Positions 38,301 through 49,729 of a stretch of 64,000 nt of DNA are shown piece by piece (position 1 is the stretch's first letter; the number at the start of each line of letters is the position of its first letter). The translations under genes and the position numbers were made by a program. The stretch comes from Tetrahymena thermophila SB210. Taxonomy: Eukaryota; Ciliophora; Oligohymenophorea; Hymenostomatida; Tetrahymenidae. The stretch lies in assembly GCF_000189635.1 (NCBI RefSeq), contig NW_002476481.1:248001-312000 (forward strand), written 5' to 3'. A model generated the notes under the pieces. It did not search any database. It was given only the letters and a program-made list of their open reading frames with translations, and was not told the DNA's origin.

Positions 38301-41091
38301 TATCTAATTGTAAAACCTAATAATCTGATACTTAATGCTCAGATTGTGTTTCAGGGTATGCTTTAACTAATAATTAATGCTTAAAATAAATAGCTAATTG
38401 TAAAACCTAAATATCTGAAAGTTAATGCTCAGAATGTGTTTCAGGGAATATTTTAATTAGTAATTAATGCTTAAAATAAATAGCTAATTGTAAAACCTAA
38501 TAATCTGAAAGTTAATGCTCAGAATGCGTTTCAGGGTATGTTTTAACTAATAATTAATGCTCCTAATAAATATCTAATTGTAAAACCTAATAATCTGATA
38601 CTTAATGCTCAGATTGTGTTTCAGGGTATGTTTTAATTAGTAATTAATGCTTCAAATAAATAGCTAATTGTAAAACCTAATCAACTGCTAATTAATGCGC
38701 AGTATGTGATTCAGGATATATTTTAAATAAAGAAAAGTAATTATATTAAAATTTAAATAATTTTTAAAATAAATGTGGATATTCTTATTTATTTTTTATT
38801 AAAAAAAAGAACTTGCTAAAATGATTAATGTTAAGAAGGATAATTCTTAGATAGCTCATAGTAATGCTAGTCTTGCAGCTAGAATTGTAAAATTTGTTCA
38901 TCTTCAACAATATGTTTGACTTGCAATCAAAACTACAATTTAAAGTAAATTTAATTTGCATATTCTTATAATTTATTTAAATCTAAAATTTAAAAGTTTA
39001 CAAAAATAATGTATACCTTGTGATAATGATCAATTCTATGATGCTATTTCTTAAAAATGTACTACATGTATTAAAGATATGACTAATAAGGGTTTATGTG
39101 TGGCTTAGTGTGCAACAAATCAATATTATGACAAGGCTAATCAATAATGTTAAAAATGTTCTGTTTAATATTAATGCAAGCCAAGTACTTCCTGTAGTGA
39201 CTAATAATATTACGATTAAAGCTAAATGTAATGTAAATCTTGTGATAAAACTTGTTTAACATGCTAAGGCCCTCTCAGGTCAGATTGTAAGTAATGCCAG
39301 AAACAATATGTACTTATAGAGGGTAAATGTGTTATGAACTGTGAAATTGGCTAATATTTTGATGAGGGGAACCAGAGTTGTAAAATTTGTAATGGTAATA
39401 ATAACAGCCAATGCACATATTGTTAAATCGGAAGTTTTTATGATAAAAGAAGTAAAAAATGCTTAAAGTGTGATGCTTCATGTAAAACTTGTGAAGGAAC
39501 TGGTATTAACTAATGCACATAATGCTTTTAAGATGCTATTTTAGCCAGTGGATTTTGTTAATAATGCTAAAATGGATTTTATTATGATCCAAAATTATTA
39601 GCTTGCATTTAGTGTGATAAAAGCTGTAAAACTTGTAAAGGTGGAAGTAAAAACGATTGCTTATCATGTGAAACTAAGTTTAATCTAAACAAAAATCAAT
39701 GCACAATATATTAAAGTGATGAGTAATGTTAAAACATAACATCTTATGATGAAAATGTATTTGATGAGTGCTTCTAAGGCTATTAATTTGCTTAACTTTC
39801 TTCTATTTATCTTTAGTTTTTGATTTTGAGTTCAATCTTACTTTCTTTTTTGCTAATTTGCATTTCTCCACTTTTCAGTCCAGTAAGCTGGTGCTACTTA
39901 CAAATTTAGCAATTAATTGGAAATTACATATTTTCCCCTTACATAAATGTATTATAGATAAACCATTATCACTTAAAATACAGTTATATGCATAATATTT
40001 TCAATATCATCCCTAACTTCTATATTTAAAACTCTTCAACTTAGTTTAACTTAAATTTATTAAATACTTTTATAAGTGTATAAAATATTTCTGATAATTA
40101 CTCAAACAATTGCTTTTACCAAATAGTTATATTTTTGGTAGTTTCTTTTATTAGTATTATCCTACTTATAAAATAAAGATTCTTCTCGAAGACTATAAAT
40201 TGGCTAGATCGTTACATTAACTGGAATTACATGATTGGAGCATTAAGATTAATTTCAAACTTTATTATCTTTAATTTCTTTTTACTGCTTAGCTCAAAAT
40301 CTTGCTTATCTGTTATTGATTACTCCTTTTTTTCAGCCTTTGCTATCATTTATTCACTATTTCATTTTCTACTTTTCTCTAAACTTAAATCAATAGATAA
40401 ATATGGCCAAAATTCTAACTTGTAATTAATATCCCTTGCTTCTGTAGGCACTGAGAGAATTCATTTCCTATAAAGAATATTTTGGATAGGTTTTGAATTA
40501 AGAAAGCTCATAATATCAATTATGCAAGGAGCTCTAATGCTTTCTAGTAACTAGTATAAATCAGTTCCTTGGATTCATTTTGTAATAAATATTTTTTACT
40601 TATTGTTGAATATAAAATACAGGCCTTTTAAATAGAAAAACAATAATCTAATGTTAACTTTAATGGAAACTTTTCATACGCTTTTGATATTTTAGATTTC
40701 AATGGTAACTTCTACAAATAGTGAGCCTTCGACTTTGGAATAACCATTTTTATAAAATAATAAAAACTCTTAAGTTTTGTTTGGTTACATTTTCATAGCT
40801 TTAATGGCACTCTTTGTAATAACTTATATGCTATTTTGTATTTACAAAATAACCAAATACATACTCAAAAATATATGTAAGAGACGCTAAATCTAAACAA
40901 AAAGTTGTGTAAATGTTTCAATTAACTAATAATTATCCTCTTCTAATACGAGTAAAATAGACTCATAAGATTTTATTATAAATCACTTAGAATAAAAAGA
41001 GATACATTGGACAAAAAATCCATTAAATAAATAGTTTAAATTAAAAGATAGCAAATAAGTAGTTCAGTTATCATCAATTTAATAACTTTGA
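35331..41091 (+). CDS. Gene 7: propeller-like plus Cys-repeat multi-pass protein, 1641 aa
   Basis: Thirteen exons: 35331-35447, 35503-35643, 35692-35841, 35906-36142, 36203-36349, 36399-36545, 36766-36900, 36953-37044, 37098-37139, 37197-37235, 37288-38736, 38810-38944, 38997-41091. They sum to 4926 nt, stop TGA 41089-41091. Exon 1 (39 codons, MVLKKLLFDVQVFLYFF) is a signal peptide. Exons 2-8, joined in phase 0, encode residues about 40-388, with blade-like strands such as LLQLYNTQTLNQLYSI and NVLIVGTDKYTLAY; I infer a beta-propeller-like ectodomain. Cys modules then begin with two tiny exons (42 and 39 nt). Exon 11 holds 15 copies of a 30-aa Cys repeat (residues about 456-898). The last exon encodes more Cys modules and about eight membrane segments (from about residue 1205) with RIFWIGFELRKLIIS and W-I-H-F-V-I-N, then a long Ser/Asn-rich tail. 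No intron interrupts this tail, unlike genes 1-6. Confidence 0.9.
37409..38736 (+). repeat. 90-bp coding minisatellite, 15 copies, in gene 7
   Basis: Exact 90-bp period (30 codons) with starts at 37409, 37499, 37589 and so on to 38669. Each unit carries four Cys in the pattern C-K-T-Q...C-S-E/D-C-V-S-G-Y-V...C-F/L-K-Q-I-A-N. Units fall into variants that differ at the codons after C-K-T-Q. The last unit (38669) is a distinct terminal type that is also found last in gene 8. The array keeps frame and contributes about 440 residues. Confidence 0.95.
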
Positions 41092-41524
41092 AATCCATAA
41101 AACATAAAAAAAATATTTTAAGAAGTTCTTTTTTTCAGTTAACTATATGTAATTTATATTAACCTTTATAAAAAAATTTAAATATCTATTAAAAAATTTA
41201 ACTATTTTACATTTCAACCAATTTATAATATAAAATTATTAATTTTTAGTTTTTTATTTAAAATTTAAGGGAATTATAATATTTTTTTTTTAATTTTACT
41301 CACTTTTAACACTCATTAAATTAAAAATCTATCCACTAATAGAATGAATATTTTTATGACCTTTTTTACCTGAGGCTTATCATTAAATTATTGGATTTTT
41401 TATTTGATTGTATACATTTTTTTTACAATTATTTTTCTTAATTTAATTCTAAATTATTGAAATTATTTTGAAAAATAATTTAATTTAAAAAAAATATATC
41501 TTTTTTTTAATATTGTTTTTTTCA
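41092..41524. other. 3' flank of gene 7
   Basis: The first ~130 bp match the 3' flank of gene 8 (48102-48222); the later part matches the flank of gene 9 (about 54900-55000). No gene is visible. Confidence 0.6.
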
Positions 41525-41923
41525 TACAAACTATCATTATAATAATGGAACATATGCAAATACAAATTATGCATATTTTGGTGCTACACCATTTTTTCAA
41601 TTTTCGAATTTAGGTGATATGATCACAAATCCAAATCCTGCTACCTCTATTTGGATGAGCAGTTTCCAGCTCAAAACAAGTTATGCTCATCACATATTTA
41701 CATTAATTCTTAATCCTTTTAAATATAATACTTAAAAATAAGATGAGCTATAATTTAAATGATAGTAAATTATATACATGCGATGTTAGTAAAGAATTTG
41801 AATTCATGTAGTAACACCTCTATAAACATGGTAGCTTAATTAGATGAATCAAACATTGAATAAATCTTTGATATGTTAGACAATAATAAAACTTTCAAAA
41901 ATAAATTCTAAAAAGGCAAATGA
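41525..41923 (+). pseudogene. Relic A: internally deleted gene-6-like tail
   Basis: 41641-41750 matches gene 6 around 32853-32960 (SIWMSSF, SYAHH, NPFKYN). The match then jumps to the gene 6 final exon (from about 33878) and continues to the equivalent TGA at 41921-41923, so about 0.9 kb with most membrane segments is missing. Upstream, 41525-41640 stays open in the same frame but matches no other part of the window. There is no start exon or Cys region. Confidence 0.8.
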
Positions 41924-43206
41924 TTTTATCAATAAATATGCTCATTATATTTTTATCAAAATGTTAATTTATATATGCAATATTAAAATTAACAATAAAT
42001 TTAAGTATGATGTCAATTCATTTTACTTTTTTAAAGCAGATAATGAAATGCCAACAAATGCTTTAAAATTTTTGTAAATTCATTAAATAAGCTAGAAAAA
42101 ATTTAGGCATGAATAAAGTGGTTTTAATAATAATAGTAAATTTATGGTTTTTTTTATTGTGTTAATAATTCTTTTATTTTGCTTTACATTTTAGATATCT
42201 TTCTTTGATCCCTCACTTCTAAAATAAAATATGTGGTTAAGCTAAGTTAATTTATAATTGATTGTATTTTTTATGTTATGACATATTACGCATTTTAATT
42301 GAATCCCATAAATATTAAACGAGGCTCTAAGGTTGTAATTTGTTTATTTACTGAGTAATTAAAAATAAAAATCATATATTCTTTTGATTTTTTGATTGAT
42401 TAAAATGTGATTTAATTGGTCTGTTTTAAACCTCATAGTTTTTATATCCATTTAAATTAAAAGTTGTAAAATTTAATGCAGAATAACTTAGGTGAAAATC
42501 ATATCTTTAAGATTCATAATTTTATTATCAAAAAATTATTTGTTTTCATTGTTTTGTTTTATTTTAAGTTTAACAAATATTATTTTAAAATTAATATACT
42601 TAAAAAAAGAACTAGAATTTGCAATATCTTTTTAAAAAATAAAATTTAAAATTAATATTGTTTTTTTGTTTAATTTATTTTGGTATATTTTACAATTTTT
42701 TTGAATTACTTTCCAATAAAAATAAGTTTTTACAACCATTTTAAAACAAGATAAATTATTTTTTAATAAGAATTACCTCATTTAATACTATTTTTTTCAT
42801 CAAATGTAATAGATAAAGTATTTAAAAGTAGAAAAAAATACTAATTTTTTGTATTAAAAGATAAATAAAATTGGAAATAAATAAATAAATTTATACTTTT
42901 ATTAAAAGCAAATAGAAGTGTAATAGTTATTTAAAAAGTTAAGCTCAAATTGGTTTTTAGAAATTAAATAAAACAACTCTAATAGCTTGAATGAATCAAA
43001 ACCCCTCACTAATTAATCTTTAACCTCAGTAAAGATGCAAATGAAAATTTAATCAATCATTCAATTAAAACCATCTATCTATTTTGTTCAAAGAATCGGA
43101 TTAGTTATTTATAACAAATACATTAGATTTACTTACAAACAAATTATTAATTTCAAAAGAAATAAGAAAAGTAAAGGTAGGTTTTCTTACTTAAAGTAAA
43201 CTCAAA
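41924..43206. other. Spacer before gene 8
   Basis: Copy of the 34040-35330 spacer with blocks I (about 42175-42325) and II (about 43000-43050). No gene was found in it. Confidence 0.7.
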
Positions 43207-46200
43207 ATGGTCTAAAAAAAATTGTTTTTTGATTTATAGGCTTTTTTATTCTTTTTTATCTACTTAATTGATATAGTTCTCTCAGATAAAATTTAAATTG
43301 ATCCCAACTGGTTTGAATTAAAAGTAAGTAACTTAAAACATATTTTTCTTTTAAAATATATGCATATTATTTTAATAGGCATATAATGCTTTGATTGTAA
43401 GTATACTTCCTGATCAAATCACAGCTTATTGGTAGCTTGATTCATAAGGATATATTTAAAAATAAGTAAACTTAACTGGCTGTTAATGCTCAACATCAAC
43501 ATAAGACAAATCTTTTGTGGTAAAATAATTTTAATTGAATAATTATAAATTTTAATTTAAAAAAAAGGATTAGAATGTTTTATACATATTTATTTATAAA
43601 ACTGGTAATTACTATACTGCTTAATTTAGTGATATTGTAAATGCTTTAGATAAATCATCAGTAAATTGCCAATAATAATAAGGATAAGCAAATACAAGAT
43701 ATTTTTTTTATGTAATCAATAAAACTTATAAAAATCAAATTTATTTAAAATTATTTATTATTATTAAAAAAGAGCGGATTTTATATTATAACCTATCAAT
43801 CTTAGCTTATAGTTAGAAAAAATTTTGTTTTGATTAACTAAATGAGTAGTACTGATAGCAATGTTATAATTAACAAATAAATCAAAAAATTTTCTGAAAA
43901 TGATAGTAAATGTATAGCTTATTATGACGGAAATTCAAGTTATATTTTTTGGAAAGGGGTAGAATATTTAATCTCTACAAGTACAGATTATAAATATTAT
44001 CTCATAGATGTAGATTGTTTATTAAATCTTAATTCTTTATTGTTAAATAAGAAATATTTATTTTTAGGAAAACAGTCGATTATTTTTTGATGGTTCACAA
44101 TCAATATACTAATTTTAATTTGACAGTACTAATTAAAATCTAGTTAAGAATATATTTATTCTTCTTGATACAGGTTCTATCTTTTCTCAGCTTTTTACAG
44201 TTCCAGGATATGTAATTTTTTATTTAAAAAACTATATAAAAATACCTTTAATAATAGCCAAATTAAGTAATTGTCACATACACAAAGCAATAACTCTAAT
44301 TATTTGATACATAAACTCTCAAATTTCTTTATTCTATTGGAAACTCCTAAATTGACATATCTTCAACGAATAATCCTTTCGACTTAATCCTAACATATCA
44401 AGTAAGAAATTTAAAATATAAACTAATTGTAATCACTGTGAATTATTAAAAAATACAAAATAGTTTTGAATTTTAATTATATATTGAGTTATTAATGACA
44501 ATTAGCTCGTTCTTTTTTTATTAATAAAAACAATCTTTTTCTATATTTGCTTCAGTTTAAAATATAAATCAAATAAGGATTTAAAATATTTAAATATTAT
44601 TGTTTAATAAAATATATAGAATATAATTATTGTTGGTACAAATGAATATATTTTAACATATCAAAGTAATGCTTTTTCATCCTAAAATATCTAAATAAAC
44701 AACATTTATCAACTTCCATGCACTGATATACTCTACAGAAGAATTTTTTAAAGTGTAAGATTTTTATTTTTAATTAATAATTTAATAATAATTTTTTTAG
44801 ACAAAATCTTAGATATTATTTGATTAAACTAATTACTACTTTATAACTATGGACGATTTAGTTTGTACACCAGGTTAATACATGGATTCAAAGTAATATT
44901 TTTGAATTTTATATTTCATTATTTATATTTTATTCTGATATCAAAAGAAATTAATGTCAAACATGTACAGATAGTCAAGTTTTTATTAAGTAATTTTCTT
45001 TTTATCATTATTAATAGTTAAACAAAACTTTTTTTATTTTATTTAGTGATAAATGTTCAGATTGCCAACCATCATAAGTTAAAATGTACTTTTTAACATT
45101 TTTTAATTTTTCTATATAATGATTTTTATGATTAATAGCAATTAAACTTGCTCACCATGTCCATAAAACTGCTCTAAATGCTTGAATACCCAATAATGTT
45201 AAATTTGTATAACAGGATTTACTGTAATAAATAATCAATGTTTTCAACAAATACCTAATTGTAAAACCTAATCATCTGCTAGTTAATGCTCAGATTGTGT
45301 TTCAGGGTATGTTTTAACTAATAATTAATGTTTCCAATAAATAGCTAATTGTAAAACTTAATAATCTGATACTTAATGCTCAGATTGTGTTTCAGGGTAT
45401 GTTTTAATTAATAATTAATGTTTCAGATAAATAGATAATTGTAAAACATAAACATCTGAAAGTTAATGCTCAGAATGTGCTTTAGGGTATGTTTAAATTA
45501 ATAGCCAATGCATTCAACAAATAACTAATTGTAAAACCTAATCAACTGCTAATTAATGCTCAGTATGTGATTCAGGATATATTTTAAGCAAAGAAAAGTA
45601 ATTAAAATTTTTAAATTAAGAATATTTTATATTTTTAGCATTTTAAAATAATTTTTTGATTTTTTTCATTTATAAACTTTAAAAGTAAGTTAGAGAGTAA
45701 ATATATTTAATCCTGAATAGATATACTTATTAAACTTCAAATAAATTTTAACATAAAAATATTTTTATTAAAAAAATTGAATATTTTTAAAATAAATGTT
45801 TATTTTTTATTATAAAAAAGAACTTGCTAAAATGATTAATGTTAAGAAGGATAATTCTTAGATAGCTCATAGCAATGCTAGTCTTGTAGCTAGAATTGTT
45901 AAACTTGTTCATCTTCCACAATATGTTTGACTTGCAATCAAAACTACAATTTAAAGTAAATTTAATTTGAAGATTCTGATAATTTACTTAAATCTAAAAT
46001 TAAAAGTTCATAAAAAGAATGTATATCTTGTGAAATTGACCAATTCTATGATACAATTTCTTAAAAATGTACTACATGCATTAAAGATATGACTAATAAT
46101 GGTTTATGCGTGGCTTAATGTGGAGCAAATCAATATTATGACAAGGTTAATTAATAATGTTAAAAATGTTCTGTTTAATATTAATGTAAGCCAAGTACTC

Positions 46201-48101
46201 CCTGTAGTGACTAATAATATTACGATTAAAGCTAAATGTAATGTATCTCTTGTGATAAAACTTGCTTAACATGCTAAGGTCCTCTCAGTTCAGATTGTAA
46301 GTAATGTCAGAAACAATATGTACTTATAGAGGGTAAATGCATTATGAGCTGCGAAATCGGCTAATATTTTGATGAGGGTAGCCAGACTTGTAAAATTTGT
46401 AATGGGAGTAATAACAGCCAATGCACATATTGCTAAATCGGAAGTTTTTATGACAAAGGAAGTAAAAAATGCTTAAACTGTGATGCTTCATGTGAAACTT
46501 GTGAAGGAACTGGTATAAACTAATGCACATCATGCTTTTAAGATGCAATTTTGACCAGTGGATTTTGTTAATATTGCTTAAATGGATTTTATTATGATCC
46601 AAAATTATTAGCTTGCGTTTAGTGCGATAAAAGCTGTAAAACTTGTAAAGGTGGAAGTAAAAATGATTGCTTATCATGTGAAACTAATTTTAATCTAAAC
46701 AAAAATTAATGCACAATCTATTAAAGTGATGAGTAGTGTTAAAACATAACAACTTATGATGAAAATGTATTTGATGATTGCTTCTAAGGATATTAATTTG
46801 CTTAAATTTCTTCTATTTGTCTTTAGTTTTTGATTTTGAGTTCAATCTTACTTTCTTTTTTGCTAATTTGCATTTCTCCACTCTCCAGTCCAGTAAGCTG
46901 GTGCTACTTACAAATTTAGCAATTAATTGGAAATTACATATTTTCCCCTTACATAAATGTATTATAGATAAACCATTATCACTTAAAATACAGTTATATG
47001 CATAATATTTTCAATATTATCCCTAACTTCTATATTTAAAACTCTTCAACTTAGTTTAACTTAAATTTATTAAATACTTTTATAAGTGTATAAAATATTT
47101 CTGATAATTACTCAAACAATTGCTTTTACCAAATAGTTATATTTTTGGTAGTTTCTTTTATTAGTATTATCCTACTTATAAAATAAAGATTCTTCTCGAA
47201 GACTATAAATTGGCTAGATCGTTACATTAACTGGAATTACATGATTGGAGCATTAAGATTAATTTCAAACTTTATTATCTTTAATTTCTTTTTACTGCTT
47301 AGCTCAAAATCTTGCTTATCTGTTATTGATTACTCCTTTTTTTCAGCCTTTGCTATCATTTATTCACTATTTCATTTTCTACTTTTCTCTAAACTTAAAT
47401 CAATAGATAAATATGGCCAAAATTCTAACTTGTAATTAATATCCCTTGCTTCTGTAGGCACTGAGAGAATTCATTTCCTATAAAGAATATTTTGGATAGG
47501 TTTTGAATTTAGAAAGCTCATAATATCAATTATCCAAGGAGCTCTAATGCTTTCTAGTAACTAGTATAAATCAGTTCCTTGGATTCATTTTGTAATAAAT
47601 ATTTTTTACTTATTGCTGAAAATAAAATACAGGCCTTTTAAATAGAAAAACAATAATCTAATGTTAATTTTAATGGAAACTTTTCATATGCTTTTGATAT
47701 TTTAGATTTCAATGGTAACTTCTACAAATAGTGAGCCTTCGACTTTGGAATAACCGTTTTTATAAAATAATAAAAACTCTTAAGTTTTGTTTGGTTACAT
47801 TTTCATAGCTTTAATGGCACTCTTTGTAATAACTTATATGCTATTTTGTATTTACAAAATAACCAAATACATACTCTAAAATATCTGTAAGAGACGCTAA
47901 ATCAAAACAAAAAGTTGTGTAAATGTTTCAATTAACTAATAATTATCCTCTTCTAATACGAGTAAAATAGACTCATAAGATTTTATTATAAATCACTTAT
48001 AATAAAAAGAGATATATTGGACAAAAAATCCACTAAATAAATAGTTTAAATTAAAAGATAGCAAATAAGTAGTTCAGTTATCATCAATTTAATAACTTTG
48101 A
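43207..48101 (+). CDS. Gene 8: propeller-like plus Cys-repeat multi-pass protein, 1307 aa
   Basis: Thirteen exons: 43207-43323, 43379-43519, 43568-43711, 43773-44009, 44068-44211, 44258-44401, 44620-44754, 44801-44892, 44948-44989, 45047-45085, 45139-45597, 45821-45955, 46007-48101. They sum to 3924 nt, stop TGA 48099-48101. Organisation is identical to gene 7: signal peptide, seven phase-0 blade-like exons (residues about 40-385), tiny 42- and 39-nt Cys exons, a repeat exon with only four 30-aa units (residues about 452-564), and a 2095-nt last exon of exactly the same length as in genes 7 and 9. Membrane segments start near residue 880. Its 3' half is almost identical to gene 7, while the 5' exons differ clearly. 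Predicted location is the cell surface; the ligand is unknown. Confidence 0.9.
45260..45597 (+). repeat. 90-bp coding minisatellite, 4 copies, in gene 8
   Basis: Units start at 45260, 45350, 45440 and 45530. Unit 2 is the S-D-T variant, unit 3 the T-S-E-S variant and unit 4 the terminal type shared with gene 7. In frame. Confidence 0.92.
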
Positions 48102-48204
48102 AATCCATAAAATAAAAAAAAATATTTTATGAAGTTCTTTTTTTCAGTTAACTATATGTAATTTATATTAATCTTTATAAAAAAATTTAAATATCTATTA
48201 AAAA

Positions 48205-48740
48205 ATTTAACTATATTATTTCTACTTATCCTTGTGATATTTATTTTTCATTTTTTTTGATTGTTTTTGGGATCTACAATAAATAAAATAAAATAATAAT
48301 TAATCTAAACTTGAAAAAATATATTAGTACCTAAATGTAACCTTTTTATTAATTGCTTCAAAGTCATTTCAAGTTTTTATAATTTTAACTTTAGCTATCT
48401 GTTAATACATTTATACTGATTTAAAATTATAGATTTGGTTCTAGCAGTGATTTTCTTAAAATTATACATACCTTTGTAAATATATTTGATGATTACAATT
48501 GGATTTACTTTCAGTTTCTAAGATATTTAATATTTTGAAAATCTAATTAAAAAAAAAGAAGTAAGTATCGCATAACTTAAAAATGTTTTTTTTTGGATGA
48601 TATTTGAATGAAATAAAGTTATATAGCAATTTTTTAGTTTACTTAAATAAAGATAAAAATCTGATTGATTTTTGGCTGTATGTTGTTGATTTAAATCTAA
48701 TTTATGTGATCAATAATATTTAATTCTTTTGTTTAAATTT
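48205..48740 (+). pseudogene. Relic B: middle of a gene-6-like membrane tail
   Basis: Homologous to about 33025-33540 of gene 6: the second membrane segment, TTTATTAATTGCTTCA, GATTTGGTTCTAGCAG, and a decayed FEWKKV region (about 48598-48618). The copy then switches abruptly to the gene 6 3'-flank sequence (AATTCTTTTG near 48720). It is joined directly to the gene 8 3' flank. The reading frame is broken in several places. Confidence 0.75.
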
Positions 48741-49729
48741 TAAGTACATCTCTTTGATCCCTCATTTCTACAACAAATATGTGGTTAAGCTAAGCTAATT
48801 AAATTATTTATATTATTATGTTATGGCATAATACACATTTTAATTAAATCGCATAAAAATTAAATTTGGATTTGAGTGTTTAATTTGAAGGGTTTTTGAG
48901 TAACTAAAAATAAAAATCAAATTTATTGTTTTTATTAAGTAAAATTTGGTTTAATTGGTTATGTATAATTCTCACAAATTTCATATCCTTTAAAATACAA
49001 AAATATTTAAATTTTATGAATAATAGTTTAATCAAAAATAGCATTATTCTATTATCAAAAAATGATTTCATATCATTTTTTTATTTTAAGTTTAATACAT
49101 ATTTTTTTAAAGTAAATAAACTTAAAAAAATCTCTTGATTATAAAAATCTTATTTAAAGAAAAGGTTGAAAAATTATGTTTGTCTATTTAATCTTTCTTT
49201 TTTTTACTATTTTTTTTAATTCCCACCCATCTTATAGAAGCTTCTGCAACCATTTTAAGACAAGATAAATTGTTCATTATAAATACTTTTTAAATTATTA
49301 AAACTATTTTTTTAATATTTGGCTGGAATGTAATAAACAAAGTAGATTTAAAAATAGAAAAAAATATTAGTTTCTCTTCATTAAACGTTTGTATATATTA
49401 AAATAAATTTGTACTTTTATTTAAAAAAAATAGAAGCGTTAAAGTTATTTAAATAATTAAGCTCGCATTTTTTTAGGAATTTAAAGGACACTTTTAATTA
49501 CTTGAATTGAAAGAATCAAAACCCCACACAAATTAATCTTGAACATTTTAACATGAATTAAAATGTAAGTGCAAAATTAAGAATCTTTGAATTAAAACCA
49601 TCTAATTTTATTCATATAGTTGATTAAGAAGTTAAAACAAGTAATTTAGTTTAAAAACAAATAAATCATTAATTTGAAAAAGAAATAAGAAAATTAAAGG
49701 CAGTCATTCTAATTTAAAGCAAATTCAAA
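48741..49729. other. Spacer before gene 9
   Basis: Another copy of the recurring spacer, with block I at its left end and block II at about 49510-49560. A short frame at 48926-49138 has no family features. I see no gene. Confidence 0.65.

Noticed and set aside
39768..39995. A 75-codon + strand frame (and its copy at 46778-47005)
   Set aside because: Out of frame with the gene 7 and 8 tail exon, which continues through both.
46342..46677. Minus-strand frame of 111 codons
   Set aside because: Antisense of the Cys-rich part of the gene 8 last exon, where regular TGT/TGC spacing leaves the reverse strand open; same for 52859-53050 in gene 9.
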